Part shown: piece after piece, positions 8,978 to 18,743 of the stretch
Position numbering within the stretch: position 1 is the stretch's first letter
Layout: each line of letters starts with the position of its first letter
Position numbers and translations under genes: made by a program
Assembly (NCBI GenBank): GCA_963783945.1
Contig: CAWAPS010000005.1
Span: 372,001 to 436,000, forward strand
Origin: CAWAPS01 sp963783945
GTDB lineage: Bacteria; Actinomycetota; Acidimicrobiia; Acidimicrobiales; Palsa-688
Length of the DNA stretch: 64,000 nucleotides
Reading direction: 5' to 3'
The notes under the pieces: model-generated
What the model was told of the DNA's origin: nothing
Seen by the model: only the letters and a program-made list of their open reading frames with translations
Database searches by the model: none

Positions 8978-9433
8978 TCATCGGCGCGGGTTGAACTCCA
9001 GGTGGAGACTTTGCAGGCTGCGCGGCAGGTAGGCGGGCACGTATTCGTAACGGCGGGCGTCGGCGGGGCCGTGCGCCGACTCGGAAATCCTGATGGCGCC
9101 GAGGCGCTGGAGCAATCGGTCGACGCCCACACGGCTTTCTGCCCGGGCTAGGGGCGCGCCCACGCACGTGTGGATGCCATGCCCGAACGCCAGATGCTGA
9201 CGGGCGTTCCCTCGATCTATGCGAAACTCACCTGGGCAGTCGAACTTTCTTGGATCGCGGTTGGCGGCGCCAAGCAGCACCATGACCGTTGAACCGGCAG
9301 GGAGCTCGACGCCCCCGACCTTCTTGGGAGTACGCGATAGCCGGAACGTGCCCTTGAGCTGACTGTCTATCCGTAATGCCTCTTCGATGAAGTTCGGCAT
9401 CGTGCAGACAATACTGGAAGATGCAACGAACAA
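8978..9433 (-). pseudogene. Cytochrome P450, C-terminal third only
   Basis: A 151-residue piece of a bacterial P450 that begins just before the ExxR motif (FIEEALRIDSQ) and contains the intact heme-ligand signature FGHGIHTCVGAPLAR. The roughly 250 upstream residues, including the I-helix oxygen-binding threonine, are missing and replaced by AT-rich sequence at 9440-9480. It cannot fold as a P450 and is a remnant, possibly left when the SDR at 9494 and its promoter region were inserted. Confidence 0.85.
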
Positions 9434-9493
9434 GCTGAGCCATATTGGTTTAGTTTCGTTTAGTTTTAACTCAGCTTCAGGAGGGCAGATAGG

Positions 9494-10264
9494 ATGCCAG
9501 ACCGCTTAACCGGAAGAGTAGCGTTAGTGACAGGTGCGGCCAGCGGCATGGGCGAGGCCACAGCCCGCCTCTACGCCGCCGAGGGGGCGCAAGTCCTCCT
9601 GGCCGATGTGAACGTATCTCGAGGTAAGGAAGTCGCCGCCGACCTCGAGGCCAACGGTCGCTTCCATCACCTGGACGTCACAAGCGCAGAGGAATGGGAT
9701 GCCGCGGTCGAGGCCTGCAACAACGGGTTCGGTCGCATCGACATCCTGGTCAACAGCGCCGGCATCGGCCGAGGCGGTCGCCTCGAAGACGAGACCTTAG
9801 AAGACCACGAGCTCCTCCTGCGCACGAATGTGACCGGCGTATGGAACGGGATCCGTGCCGTCCTACCGACCATGACCAGACAACGATCGGGATCGATCAT
9901 CAACATCTCGTCCATCGATGGCCTAGTCGGAGTTCCCGGCGTCGCCTCCTACGTCGCCAGCAAGTTCGCGGTCACGGGCTTGACCAAGTCCGCCGCCCTC
10001 GAAGTCGGACATCGCGGCATCCGGGTCAACTCCATCCACCCCGGCGCCATCGCCACTCCGATGATGCACGGTAACGAGGATGCGGTGTTCGAGTCGCTGC
10101 AAATCGCCCAACAAGCCATCCCCCGCCTCGGCCGAGCCGACGAAATTGGACGGCTAGCGCTGTTTCTGGCATCCGACGACAGCTCTTACTGTACCGGGGC
10201 ATCGTTTGTAATAGATGGAGGGCATACCGCCGGTCCGTATCGGGCGAACTTCCCGTACGACTGA
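9494..10264 (+). CDS. Short-chain dehydrogenase/reductase
   Basis: 256-residue SDR with TGAASGMG, NSAG, the serine in NISSIDG and YVASK active-site motifs, and the C-terminal FVIDGG strand usual for 3-oxoacyl-ACP reductase/hydroxysteroid-dehydrogenase-like members. The ADVN segment after strand 2 favours NAD. A GGAGGG ribosome site precedes the ATG, and an AT-rich promoter-like stretch (9440-9480) lies upstream. It stands alone and does not share an operon with the SDR at 8048. Substrate is unknown. Confidence 0.92.
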   Translation: MPDRLTGRVALVTGAASGMGEATARLYAAEGAQVLLADVNVSRGKEVAADLEANGRFHHLDVTSAEEWDAAVEACNNGFGRIDILVNSAGIGRGGRLEDETLEDHELLLRTNVTGVWNGIRAVLPTMTRQRSGSIINISSIDGLVGVPGVASYVASKFAVTGLTKSAALEVGHRGIRVNSIHPGAIATPMMHGNEDAVFESLQIAQQAIPRLGRADEIGRLALFLASDDSSYCTGASFVIDGGHTAGPYRANFPYD

Positions 10265-10328
10265 GCGTCAGAGCCACCTGAGATTTGCTTGAGCTTAGGC
10301 CCACTCACACGCGATCTTGCGCCTGGGA

Positions 10329-10511
10329 TCAATCGGTCGGCTGTCGCGGTGCTGGTCGGGTTCGCTCAGCCCTGCGGTCGTAGTCCTGGATAAAAGCGAT
10401 TACCTGCTCGGCCAAAGTGGCGGACGTCCCCTGGGGCTGCGGTGAGCGGTCCCGGGAGAACGGCCGAGACTCTGAACCTTCGTCGTCAGACATTTTCGGA
10501 GGGAACAGCAC
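10329..10511 (-). CDS. Small hypothetical protein, doubtful
   Basis: 60-residue frame with an amphipathic helix in its second half (ATLAEQVIAFIQDYDRR) and polar ends. No family recognised. It fills most of an otherwise gene-free stretch (10265-10600). It may be a short gene or the tail of a lost one. Composition is less random than the neighbouring shadow frames, but there is no strong ribosome site. Confidence 0.25.
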   Translation of the reverse strand: MLFPPKMSDDEGSESRPFSRDRSPQPQGTSATLAEQVIAFIQDYDRRAERTRPAPRQPTD

Positions 10512-10600
10512 ATGCCCAACCGTGTATTGGGTACCGTTGTCCTTGTCAACGGCCCTATCGGGCCGGTTCGTGTTTCACGCCTAGTTTGGTTCCGTTGACG

Positions 10601-11269
10601 TTAAGGGGCCGTTGGCGGAGCTGCTGCGGACGCCCGGTCGGCCAGCGCCTTCTTTATGTGGGGCAGGTCGGGGTAGACCGCGCGCCCACCTTTGAGTTCG
10701 TGGAAGTTGGCGTTGCGCATCAGCCACAGCGCGTGCTCGAACAGTTCCAGGGCTTCATCGTCCGCGGGCACCTCGCTGATCACGGGCCCGAACATGCATG
10801 GACCTTCGCCCGCGTCGAGCCGCAGGCTGGGCACACCGAACGCTCCGGTGTCATCGACCAGCCGCTCGTGCTCGGCTCGGACCTGTTTCCAGGTCCCGGG
10901 GTCGCCGATGGCCAGGTCGTACAATCCGGGATCGAGATCCGCGTCGGCGAGGGCGGCGCGCACCACCGAAGGCTCTGAGAGATCTTCGAGTTCGAAGAAG
11001 TACCGTCGGCCGATCGCAGCGTAAAAGCGACCGCAAGCGGCGTGGCCAGCCGCCTGGCGCACGACAACCGCGGCACGCAACGCCGCGGCGGACTTCGATC
11101 GGCCGGGATCGAAGTCGTCAGGGGACCCGTCGAAATTGTTCAGCTCCAGGCAGAATACTCCCCAGCGCAACTCGATACGGCCGAGCTCCTCCAGCCGGAG
11201 AGCCCAGCGGGACGTCTGATAGCACCACGGGCACCTGGGGTCGAAGGAGAACTGGATTACTTCGCGCAT
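10601..11269 (-). CDS. DsbA-family thioredoxin-fold protein
   Basis: 222 residues with the thioredoxin-fold active-site motif CPWC near residue 17 (FDPRCPWCYQTSRW), like DsbA/FrnE and 2-hydroxychromene-2-carboxylate isomerase relatives. It has no signal peptide, so it is probably cytoplasmic and could be a disulfide isomerase or a glutathione/mycothiol-linked isomerase. The C-terminal helix region containing a GVPSLRLD segment carries the cis-proline typical of the fold. It is a single-gene unit. Function beyond thiol chemistry is unassigned. Confidence 0.85.
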   Translation of the reverse strand: MREVIQFSFDPRCPWCYQTSRWALRLEELGRIELRWGVFCLELNNFDGSPDDFDPGRSKSAAALRAAVVVRQAAGHAACGRFYAAIGRRYFFELEDLSEPSVVRAALADADLDPGLYDLAIGDPGTWKQVRAEHERLVDDTGAFGVPSLRLDAGEGPCMFGPVISEVPADDEALELFEHALWLMRNANFHELKGGRAVYPDLPHIKKALADRASAAAPPTAP

Positions 11270-11537
11270 GCATCTACTCTACGGGTTCGGTGGAGCTTCG
11301 CTTCCGTCCGCCACTCGTCTTCGTCGAACATGATGGCGTCACGGCTTCCCGACCCCGGCCCTGGGGTTGTGCTCGGTCCGGTCGAGTTAAGGTTGGCGCG
11401 GTGGTCGCTCCGGGGGAGGACGTCGGTACTATCGGTCGCGTCCCTCTCCGAAGAGGGGCTAGCCAAGTTAGCCTGAGTTTGATCTGATGGGGGAGGGCTG
11501 TGATGGACGACAAGCAACTGCAGGAAGGTTTGAGCGC

Positions 11538-11982
11538 ATGGAAAACCGGTTCAGGCACGTCGAGGACGAGCTGGCCATCCGTAAGCTGATCACCAGCTGA
11601 GGTCCGGCTGTCGACATCGGCGACGCCGATACGGCAGCGTCGCTGTTCGCCGAAGACGGGATTCTGGAATCTGACTTGGGGTACTTGATCGGTCCGCCGG
11701 CTGTCGTCGCCATGGTCCGGGGGGAAGGTCACCAGTCGTTGATTCGGGGCGGGTCGGCCCACATCCCGGCCTATCCGATCGTGAAGATCTACGGCGATAC
11801 GGCAGCCGCCACCGGGTATACGCGCGTGTACCGACGGCTACGACATTTGGCGGGTATCCGCCAACCGTTGGGAGTTCCGGCGTGAGTCGGACGGTTGGCG
11901 GGTGACCAAGCGGACCAATCACGTCATCGAGGGAGGACCCGAGGCGTCGAAGCTCCTAAGTTCTGCTTTCGAAGCCGACTGA
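11538..11982 (+). pseudogene. SnoaL-like gene with nonsense codon and frameshift
   Basis: The frame from ATG 11538 reads as an NTF2-fold protein (VEDELAIRKLI, then DADTAASLFAEDG, then a central VKIYGD strand). It is stopped by an in-frame TGA at about 11598-11600 and needs a one-base shift near 11845 to reach the conserved end WRVSANRWEFRRESDGW and the stop at 11982. With both repaired it would be about 147 residues, the normal SnoaL size. Two independent lesions point to real decay rather than a sequencing error. Confidence 0.7.
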
Positions 11983-12318
11983 GGCCGACGGAGCCTCCTC
12001 CCGGGCCGCCCATAAGATGCGCCCTTTTGTAATGCACAGACAAGCTCCTTAGGATGTTCTCCTGACTTCTAGCCCAACCGATGTGTTTACTCGGGGTGAG
12101 GCGATAGCGAGCGGCGAACGCAACTACTAATAGCGTTACCCGCCAGCATCTACACAGGGTCGGCGTACTTCGGGCTGCTGCGGGGTTTCCCGGACCTGAT
12201 CAAGGTAGCGAGGTGGTTTTGAGTTGCACCCGACCCACAGGTGGTCCGTTCCCTGCCAGGATTGGGACCGTTCTTGGTACCCGAGGGTTACCAGGGCAAA
12301 GTGGTGTCGGCCCAACGA
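11983..12318. other. Intergenic stretch without a supported gene
   Basis: No frame has protein-like composition. The region separates the broken SnoaL gene from the promoter of the DinB-like gene. Confidence 0.4.
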
Positions 12319-12348
12319 TTGTGTGAACCTAAACTCTGGGCGTATGCT
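12319..12348 (+). promoter_or_regulatory. Candidate promoter for a leaderless mRNA
   Basis: TTGTGT (12319-12324) and TATGCT (12343-12348) are 18 bases apart, and the ATG at 12355 starts 7 bases after the -10. Transcription would begin at the start codon, as is common in actinobacteria. No ribosome site is present. Confidence 0.5.
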
Positions 12349-12354
12349 CGGACG

Positions 12355-12969
12355 ATGACCGGTCCTGAGAAGACGCAGTCCGAGAAGCCCGACGCCCTCG
12401 AACAACTGCGGGCGGTCCGCGGTGAGGGGTGGCAGTGGCCTCGGATTCAGTACGAACCCTGCCCCCAATGCGGCTTTGATGCGGCATCGCTGCCTCCGGA
12501 GACGCTTGGAGACCATGCTTTGGAGTTGGCCGCAGGGTGGCGCGATTTCCTGGTGCACGCCGATGAGGTGTACCTCCGTACCATTCCTGAGCCGGGAGTC
12601 AATTCACCAATCCAGTACGGTGCGCATGTCCGGGACATCCTTCGGGTGTACGGCGATCGCATGGTGCTTGCGGTTGAACAGGACAACCCGACTGTGCCCA
12701 TATTCAGCCCTCGTCAAGAGGTCTGGGCGGAATACAACCGGCTCGATGTCGATGATCTGGCAGCGGACATCGAAGATCGAGCCCGGAGTTTGGCGGATAA
12801 CGTCGAAGGTATGGACCCATCGGCCTGGTCCCGTATCGTCATCAATGATCGTGGACAGTACGGGGTCTACACCTTCACGGTCGCCGGTTTGGCCCGCAAC
12901 GCGGTCCATGAGGCCCACCACCATCTACTAGACGCCAAGGGCACTCTCTTCTCGGACGCGTCGTCCTGA
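12355..12969 (+). CDS. DinB-like (four-helix) protein with CPxCGFD motif
   Basis: 204 residues, start chosen at ATG 12355 because of the promoter spacing. The N-terminal CPQCGFD motif is typical of an actinobacterial DinB-superfamily group. The metal-site histidines are visible as YGAHVRDIL in the middle and HEAHHHLLD near the end, the spacing used for the superfamily's three-histidine site. Members include thiol-dependent S-transferases and maleylpyruvate isomerase, and many are uncharacterised. It is a single gene. A mycothiol-dependent role is possible but not shown. Confidence 0.8.
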   Translation: MTGPEKTQSEKPDALEQLRAVRGEGWQWPRIQYEPCPQCGFDAASLPPETLGDHALELAAGWRDFLVHADEVYLRTIPEPGVNSPIQYGAHVRDILRVYGDRMVLAVEQDNPTVPIFSPRQEVWAEYNRLDVDDLAADIEDRARSLADNVEGMDPSAWSRIVINDRGQYGVYTFTVAGLARNAVHEAHHHLLDAKGTLFSDASS

Positions 12970-13316
12970 CCAGAGTTTGGCCGACGCCACTGTTGACGAT
13001 TCTTAAATTCCTTTTCACGCCTTAGGCGCGCTCGAGACGCTGACCAAGGTCGACGCCGAGTTGGCCCGTTCGGAGTCACCGGAGCCGATTGCTCAGACGG
13101 ACGGCTAGGCGGTCCCGGCCTCGGCCGGTCTCAGTACTCACGGGCCATCGCGACGCCTCTGTAACGCGTCCAGGAGCACGCAGAATACCCAGTTCTTACC
13201 GACTTCGGACGGGTAGCGGAGCAAGCGATAAAAGTGGAACGTCGTGGCGGTCTCGGCGGCCTCGACCTGTTCGACGGACTCTGGCTCCGGGCCTCCACCG
13301 TGCCATGAGCCCTCGT
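12970..13316. other. Intergenic stretch with a C-terminal coding scrap
   Basis: A short open tail on the plus strand (ETLTKVDAELARSE and onward, ending with TAG at about 13107) looks like the end of a lost coding sequence but lacks a start. Nothing else is supported. Confidence 0.3.
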
Positions 13317-14429
13317 TCAGGCGCCGATCGGACTTGGTAGTCCCAATGAGATCCGTTCCGGGGGTAGGTCGAACATCGTAGCTTCGGGGGCGGGGGTGAA
13401 CTGTGGGTCGATGCCCAACAGCTTGCGAGCGTTGGTGTCGACGATCTTGCGGGCAACCGCAGGGTCGATGTCGGGCCGGTTTGCCATCGTGTGTAAGCCG
13501 CCCGGGTCGGAGCCTAGGTCGAGGTGGCCGTAGTCGGTACCGTAAACGAGACAGTCGGGGCCGACGAGCTCGACCGTCTCGCGGACGTCATCCTCGAGCT
13601 GGGTGGCGATAAACAATTGCTTGCCCTCGAGGGCGTCGCGGGCCTGCGGCCACCAGTCCTTGAACCCGCGATACGCGCCCGTGGCGTCGGACCGGTAGGT
13701 CTCCCGGAGAACGTAGGGCACCCAGCTCGACCCGCCCTCGACGAACGCCCACTTCAAGTTGGGGAAGCGCTCGGTGAGACGTCCGCGCAGAAGTGCCGCG
13801 AACGCGCCGGGGAGCACCATCACCCCGCTGTAGAGGAAGTGGCCGGGATCACGACGGACAATGCGGAGGTCGGTGCCCACATGCACCGTGATCGCCAGGT
13901 CGAGGTCCTGGGCCTTTTCGTAGAGCGGGAACATCGTGGGATTGGCCAGGCTCATCCCGTGGTTCTGGGGCTGCAGGAACACCGATGACGCCCCGTGCTC
14001 CTTGGCGAACTCGATCTCCTGGTAGGCCCGGTCCATCGTCCGCATTGGTGCCATCGCGGCCCACTTCAGGCGGCCACCCGCGTCGGCGGTGCGCTCGGCG
14101 AGCCAGCGGTTGTAACTGCGGTGCAGCGCGGCCTCGATGATCGGGTTGCTCGCGGGGTATAGCAGCCACCAGGTCGTATACATCATCTGGGCGTCGATGC
14201 CGAAGTCGTCCATGTACTGCAGCCGGCCCCCGATGTCAACCAGATCGAGCGCCGGGAACACCTCGCCGTCCCAGTGCTTCGCCATCGGCCCCGGCCACTG
14301 GACCAGATAATCCTCGGTCTGCCAGTAGCCGTCGTTGATGACCGGCTTGTACTGCGTCTCGCTGGGATCGAAGTAGTCCCAGGTCTGAGCCGTCTCCATC
14401 ACGTGCGTGTCACAGTCGATGTATCCCAT
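13317..14429 (-). CDS. Amidohydrolase-2 (ACMSD-like TIM-barrel hydrolase/decarboxylase)
   Basis: 370 residues of the amidohydrolase_2 family, metal-dependent TIM barrels that decarboxylate or hydrolyse cyclic substrates. The first strand carries DCDTHVMET in place of the classical DxHxH, a variant shared by the other members here. The mid-barrel His is in TVHVGTD and the catalytic Asp in YGTDYGHLD. Length is normal. It is the most distant of four intact family members in the window and stands alone. Substrate unknown; ring-cleavage or decarboxylation steps fit the neighbourhood. Confidence 0.88.
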   Translation of the reverse strand: MGYIDCDTHVMETAQTWDYFDPSETQYKPVINDGYWQTEDYLVQWPGPMAKHWDGEVFPALDLVDIGGRLQYMDDFGIDAQMMYTTWWLLYPASNPIIEAALHRSYNRWLAERTADAGGRLKWAAMAPMRTMDRAYQEIEFAKEHGASSVFLQPQNHGMSLANPTMFPLYEKAQDLDLAITVHVGTDLRIVRRDPGHFLYSGVMVLPGAFAALLRGRLTERFPNLKWAFVEGGSSWVPYVLRETYRSDATGAYRGFKDWWPQARDALEGKQLFIATQLEDDVRETVELVGPDCLVYGTDYGHLDLGSDPGGLHTMANRPDIDPAVARKIVDTNARKLLGIDPQFTPAPEATMFDLPPERISLGLPSPIGA

Positions 14430-14447
14430 CGTCTCCCAGAGTATCGC

Positions 14448-14760
14448 TCATCGCAGGGCCGCGGGAACGCGGTCGAGGATCGGTCGGATGGTGGTTCCCC
14501 GCGGCGCGAAGGGCTCCCCGACTCCGAAGGTGGTCAGTACGCCACCGTTTCCCGGTGCGATAAGTCCGATCGCGTCGGCCCGCTGCGAAGGTCGACAGCG
14601 TGCGGAAATGGGGCCGGATGCCCCGGTCGAAGAACAGGTGCTTCTCCTGATCGCGGAAGCGGGCGCATTTAAGAACTCCCGTCCTCGCCTTCGTCTCTGA
14701 GCAGGGCTTGCTCTTACACCAGTTGATAGGTTGTGATCGGGTGACCCCCACAGTCTGAAG
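14448..14760 (-). pseudogene. Unidentified coding remnant
   Basis: Two minus-strand frames look protein-like in succession: FRDQEKHLFFDRGIRPHF, then after a shift IGLIAPGNGGVLTT and GEPFAPRGTTI, ending at 14448. Together they suggest the C-terminal part of a frameshifted gene upstream of the amidohydrolase at 14429. No family recognised. Confidence 0.25.
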
Positions 14761-14782
14761 ACGAGGACGTCAGGGAGATCAA

Positions 14783-15685
14783 ATGGAGTTGCAAGACGTC
14801 CGCGTCTTGGCGGAGGGTCTGGCGTTTCCGGAGGGACCGGTCGCCATGCGGGACGGATCGGTGATCGTCTGCGAGGTGCGAGCCGGCAGATTGTCCCGCG
14901 TGGGTAGCGATGGTCGAATCTCAGCGCTGGCAACCGTGGGGGGCGGACCGAACGGTGCCGCAGTGGGTCCGGATGGCGCGATCTACGTATGCAATAACGG
15001 ATTCTCGCAAGACGGAGCTTCGAGGCCGGCGATCCAGTGGGTCGATGCTGAGACTGGGAAGACAGATGTCCTCTACACGGACTGTGAAGGTCAGAAGCTG
15101 GTCAGACCGAACGATCTGGTGTTCGACTCGAACGGAGGTTTCTGGTTCACAGACCGCGGGGGTGACGCGATCTATTACGCCCGGGCTGACGGAAATTTCA
15201 TCAGCCGCGCCGACACTCGGACAACATCGCCCAATGGCGTCGGGTTGTCACCGGGCGGAGACATCCTGTATTGGGCCGAAACGGTTACGCGGCAGGTTCA
15301 CCGCCGCAGGTTGAGGAGGCCTGGGGAGATTGTGCCATCGCCAGGGTGCGACATCGTTGCACTTGTGGTCGCCGGCGAACTCGACCGCTGGGGTCTGTTG
15401 GTGGGACTGCCCGGTGCCTCGGAGTTGGATTCCCTGGCAATCGAAGCCAGCGGAGTGGTCTGCGTTGCCACCCTCGTCGACGCTGGGATAACTGTCGTGC
15501 GGCCCGAGGACGGGTCCTACGAGTTGTGCACACTGCCTAAGCGATTGCACGACCAGGCAGTCACAAACATCTGCTTCGGTGGCGAAGACCTCCACACGGC
15601 CTACATCACCTGCTCAATGACGGGGCGCCTGATCTCATGCAAGTGGCCGCGTCCGGGCCTGCAGCTCGCCTTCCAGGCTATCTAG
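14783..15685 (+). CDS. SMP-30/gluconolactonase-like beta-propeller
   Basis: 300-residue six-bladed beta-propeller of the SMP-30/gluconolactonase/LRE family, Ca2+- or Zn2+-dependent lactonases. Metal-ligand positions are recognisable: Glu in FPEGPV near residue 16, Asn in the RPNDLVFD segment, and Asn in SPNGVGLSPGG. Cytoplasmic, no signal peptide. A lactonase here fits the presence of Baeyer-Villiger and LLM monooxygenases, whose products can be lactones; that link is inference. Single gene. Confidence 0.85.
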   Translation: MELQDVRVLAEGLAFPEGPVAMRDGSVIVCEVRAGRLSRVGSDGRISALATVGGGPNGAAVGPDGAIYVCNNGFSQDGASRPAIQWVDAETGKTDVLYTDCEGQKLVRPNDLVFDSNGGFWFTDRGGDAIYYARADGNFISRADTRTTSPNGVGLSPGGDILYWAETVTRQVHRRRLRRPGEIVPSPGCDIVALVVAGELDRWGLLVGLPGASELDSLAIEASGVVCVATLVDAGITVVRPEDGSYELCTLPKRLHDQAVTNICFGGEDLHTAYITCSMTGRLISCKWPRPGLQLAFQAI

Positions 15686-16234
15686 CGGGCGCCCGGTTTC
15701 CCTGCCGTGTTTAGCCATTCTAGGCCCAGCAGGTTGACGATCAGGGCTCAACCCGGCGGCAGCCTCTTGACGCGCCACGTGGTCGAGCACCCCACGCCAA
15801 GCGTGCGGAACCTTGGCTCCTTGCGGGAGTCTGGCCCTTGGGCCAGGTCACGAGGTCTCGTTTGTCCCGGGGCGGGGTCCCTCGGTCATCGTTGTCCGGG
15901 GCTTACCTACCGAGATCTCGCTCTCGCTCGAGATGGCGGACGTGCTGACTGACGGTGGACGTGGCAACGTGGAGACAGCCCGCCGGCACGCGAGAGCTGA
16001 AATTCATCTACAACCGCTACAAAACATTTGAGCTGACGAATATCCATCCGGCTATGGCGATATTTGGGGAAGCTCCCGACACACGGTTGATCACTCTCGC
16101 GGGCGCCCCTTTCCGCTCATCGTTCGGTACTACTTCACGATGGTGTTAGTGGTCGGTCCTTGATTGGCGGCGTGCTTGACGGTTGGATGGAGGGTTGGTG
16201 TTCCGTGAAGTGCCGAGAAGGGTAGGCGATCGTC
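15686..16234. other. Gene-free stretch
   Basis: No frame longer than about 80 codons has protein-like character on either strand. The last 100 bases are less GC-rich and may carry the promoter for the gene at 16235. No clear terminator seen. Confidence 0.4.
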
Positions 16235-18742
16235 ATGTTGGATGTGGTCATCGAGGGCGGTCTTGTGGTTGACGGCACTGGGGGCGACCCGCTTCGTGCG
16301 GACATCGGGATTAGATCGGGACGGATCGTGACGATAGGCGTGGTGGACGAGGCGGCGCAGAGAAGCCTTCCTGCGGACGGCCTCGTGATCAGTCCGGGCT
16401 TTATTGATCCGCATACTCATTACGACGCCCAGTTGTTCTGGGATCCTCTCGCTACTCCGTCGAGTTGGCATGGCGTCACGACCATTATTGGGGGGAACTG
16501 CGGGTTCACCTTGGCGCCGCTGAAGGAGCGCGACGCCGATTACATCCGTAGGATGATGGCCCAGGTGGAGGGCATGCCTCTCAGCGGTCTCGAGAAGGGT
16601 GTGCCTTGGTCGTGGAACGCCTTTGGCGAGTACCTCGACGCCCTCGAGGGGCGTACGGCGGTGAACGCGGGGTTCTTGGTCGGCCACAGCGCGCTTCGCC
16701 GCTATGTGCTGGGCGAAGACTTCGGCCGGGACACTACGGAGGTCGAGCGGGCGCGGATGCTCGATCTGTTGGACCAGTCGTTGGCGGCGGGCGGGCTCGG
16801 CCTGTCCACGAGCCGGTCTTCCACGCACACCGATGGTGACGGGCAGCCGGTGCCGAGCCGTTGGGCGTCCGAGGAGGAGCTGTTTGCGCTGTGCCAGGTC
16901 GTTGGCCGCCATGATGGCATGTCCCTGGCCCTGATTACCGACGGGTGCATCAACCGGTTCAGTAACGAAGAGGTCGAATACCTGGCCGGGCTGAGCGTGG
17001 CCGCCGATAGCCCGATCAACTGGAACGCCTTGGGGGTTTCGAGCAAGGACGCCGGCAGGATTGAGCACCAGTTGCAGCCTTCACGCCGGGCCCGCGAACT
17101 GGGCGGGCGGATCATGGCCTTGACCATGCCGGTGCACGCGGCGAATAACATGGGTTTTCTCACGTTCTGCGGCTTTTGGCACATTCCCGGCTGGCGTGAT
17201 GTGCTCGACCTCGATGTGCCCGAGAGGATCCGACGCCTGCAAGAACCCGCTGTGCGCGCTGACCTCCTTGAGAAGGCATTGGCGTCGCGCTGGGCCTATT
17301 TAGTGGACTTCTCGCGTTATACGATCGGCGACGTGTATTCGGAACAGAACGAGCCCTACCGGAACCGGAGGCTCGGCGACATCGCGGCCGAGCAGGGGCG
17401 AGACCCGTTCACCGCGCTAGTCGATATAGTTGCCGCTGACGACCTACGAACTGTTCTGTGGCCAGCGCCCTCGGCGGACGCCGACGCAGACTGGGACTTG
17501 CGGCGAGTGGTCTGGGAGGACCCTGATGTGCTGCTCGGTGGCTCTGACGCTGGCGCCCATCTTGACCGCATGCTCGGTTCGCCATACCCGACGCGCTTTG
17601 TAGCCGACTGCCTGCGAGGCCGTCAGTTGTTGTCCATGGAGCGGGCGGTGCAGCTCATGACCGACGTCCCAGCGCGGCTGTTCGGGTTGCGTGGTCGGGG
17701 CCGCCTCGCCGTTGGCTACCAGGCCGATATCGTCGTGTTCGACCCGGAGCGAATCGGCGCCGGGCCAACGCGGACCTGCTACGACCTGCCCGACAAGGGC
17801 AAGCGGCTAGTCGCCGACTCTGAGGGCATCCCTTGGGTCTTGGTCAACGGTCGGGAGACCATCGTGGATGGTAAGCCGACGGGGGAGTTGCCCGGCACCC
17901 TCTTGCGGTCGGGACGCGACACGGCTGCCGCGGCGCGCTCGATGCCTCCGCTCGAGGTCATGAACGCTGACGTAGCCATGCGTTCCGGATACTTTGCGCC
18001 TTCTTGTGACGCCCGCGGCCCGATCTGCAGCGCCTTGTTCCACCCCGACGGCTACTCTCTGTGGGCGCTCGAAGCCGAACTGGGTGAGGGCGCAGAGCTG
18101 GTGTGGGGCGACCGCCACGGCGACGAGGTCCTCTACGTGCTCGATGGTGAGCTCGACGTCCAGGGCTCACATTGTGGGCCGAAGGATGCGGCGATAGTTG
18201 AGTCAGGGGCGGCGGTCACCGTGCGGGCGAGGACCGAGACCAGGCTGGTCCACTTCGGGCCGGTATCGATCGACGCACCCTCAAAGGGGTTGGACGGCGT
18301 ACCCCTGAAGACCGGCCACGGGGTGCATGTCGTCAGGGCGGAGAATGCCCGTCGGCTCGGCAGCGACGACGTCGCCGGCGCCACCTACTACGCCGACGCG
18401 AACTGTCCGACCTGCCGGGCGTACCTGATGGAGGCTTTCTTCTGCACCCCTCGCGTCATTCCGTCGCACTACCACTCCGAGGACGAGATCATTCGGGTCA
18501 CTCAGGGCGAGCTCCGGCTAGGTCGCAGTAGGGTCGCCTCCGGTCAGAGCATCGCCGTCCCGGCCGGGCACCGATACGGGTTCCGGACGCCAGGGCCGGC
18601 GTCGTTCCTCAACTACCGCCGCGACGCGTCCCTGTATGTCGGCGCACCCGGCACCGCGCCGGTTCCGGAGCAGGGCGCGGCGTCGGGAAACGTCCCCCGC
18701 GCCACACGATCTCAAGAAGAGGTCTCTGATGAGAGGAGCTGA
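16235..18742 (+). CDS. D-aminoacylase-like amidohydrolase fused to a bicupin domain
   Basis: 835 residues. Residues 1 to about 560 form a complete N-acyl-D-amino-acid deacylase/amidohydrolase_3 protein: GFIDPHTHYDAQ metal site, the GGNCGF cysteine, VPVHAANN, catalytic Asp in GGSDAGAHLD, and the family's usual end GELPGTLLRSGRD. The frame continues without a stop into about 270 residues with two cupin barrels (LWALEAELGEG to YVLDGELDV; then SHYHSEDEI and IAVPAGHRYGF). Cupin histidines survive in the second barrel (HYHSE and GHRYGF). Such a fusion is unusual. It is followed one base later by an amidohydrolase-2 gene, so the two form an operon. Confidence 0.88.
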   Translation: MLDVVIEGGLVVDGTGGDPLRADIGIRSGRIVTIGVVDEAAQRSLPADGLVISPGFIDPHTHYDAQLFWDPLATPSSWHGVTTIIGGNCGFTLAPLKERDADYIRRMMAQVEGMPLSGLEKGVPWSWNAFGEYLDALEGRTAVNAGFLVGHSALRRYVLGEDFGRDTTEVERARMLDLLDQSLAAGGLGLSTSRSSTHTDGDGQPVPSRWASEEELFALCQVVGRHDGMSLALITDGCINRFSNEEVEYLAGLSVAADSPINWNALGVSSKDAGRIEHQLQPSRRARELGGRIMALTMPVHAANNMGFLTFCGFWHIPGWRDVLDLDVPERIRRLQEPAVRADLLEKALASRWAYLVDFSRYTIGDVYSEQNEPYRNRRLGDIAAEQGRDPFTALVDIVAADDLRTVLWPAPSADADADWDLRRVVWEDPDVLLGGSDAGAHLDRMLGSPYPTRFVADCLRGRQLLSMERAVQLMTDVPARLFGLRGRGRLAVGYQADIVVFDPERIGAGPTRTCYDLPDKGKRLVADSEGIPWVLVNGRETIVDGKPTGELPGTLLRSGRDTAAAARSMPPLEVMNADVAMRSGYFAPSCDARGPICSALFHPDGYSLWALEAELGEGAELVWGDRHGDEVLYVLDGELDVQGSHCGPKDAAIVESGAAVTVRARTETRLVHFGPVSIDAPSKGLDGVPLKTGHGVHVVRAENARRLGSDDVAGATYYADANCPTCRAYLMEAFFCTPRVIPSHYHSEDEIIRVTQGELRLGRSRVASGQSIAVPAGHRYGFRTPGPASFLNYRRDASLYVGAPGTAPVPEQGAASGNVPRATRSQEEVSDERS

Positions 18743-18743
18743 T

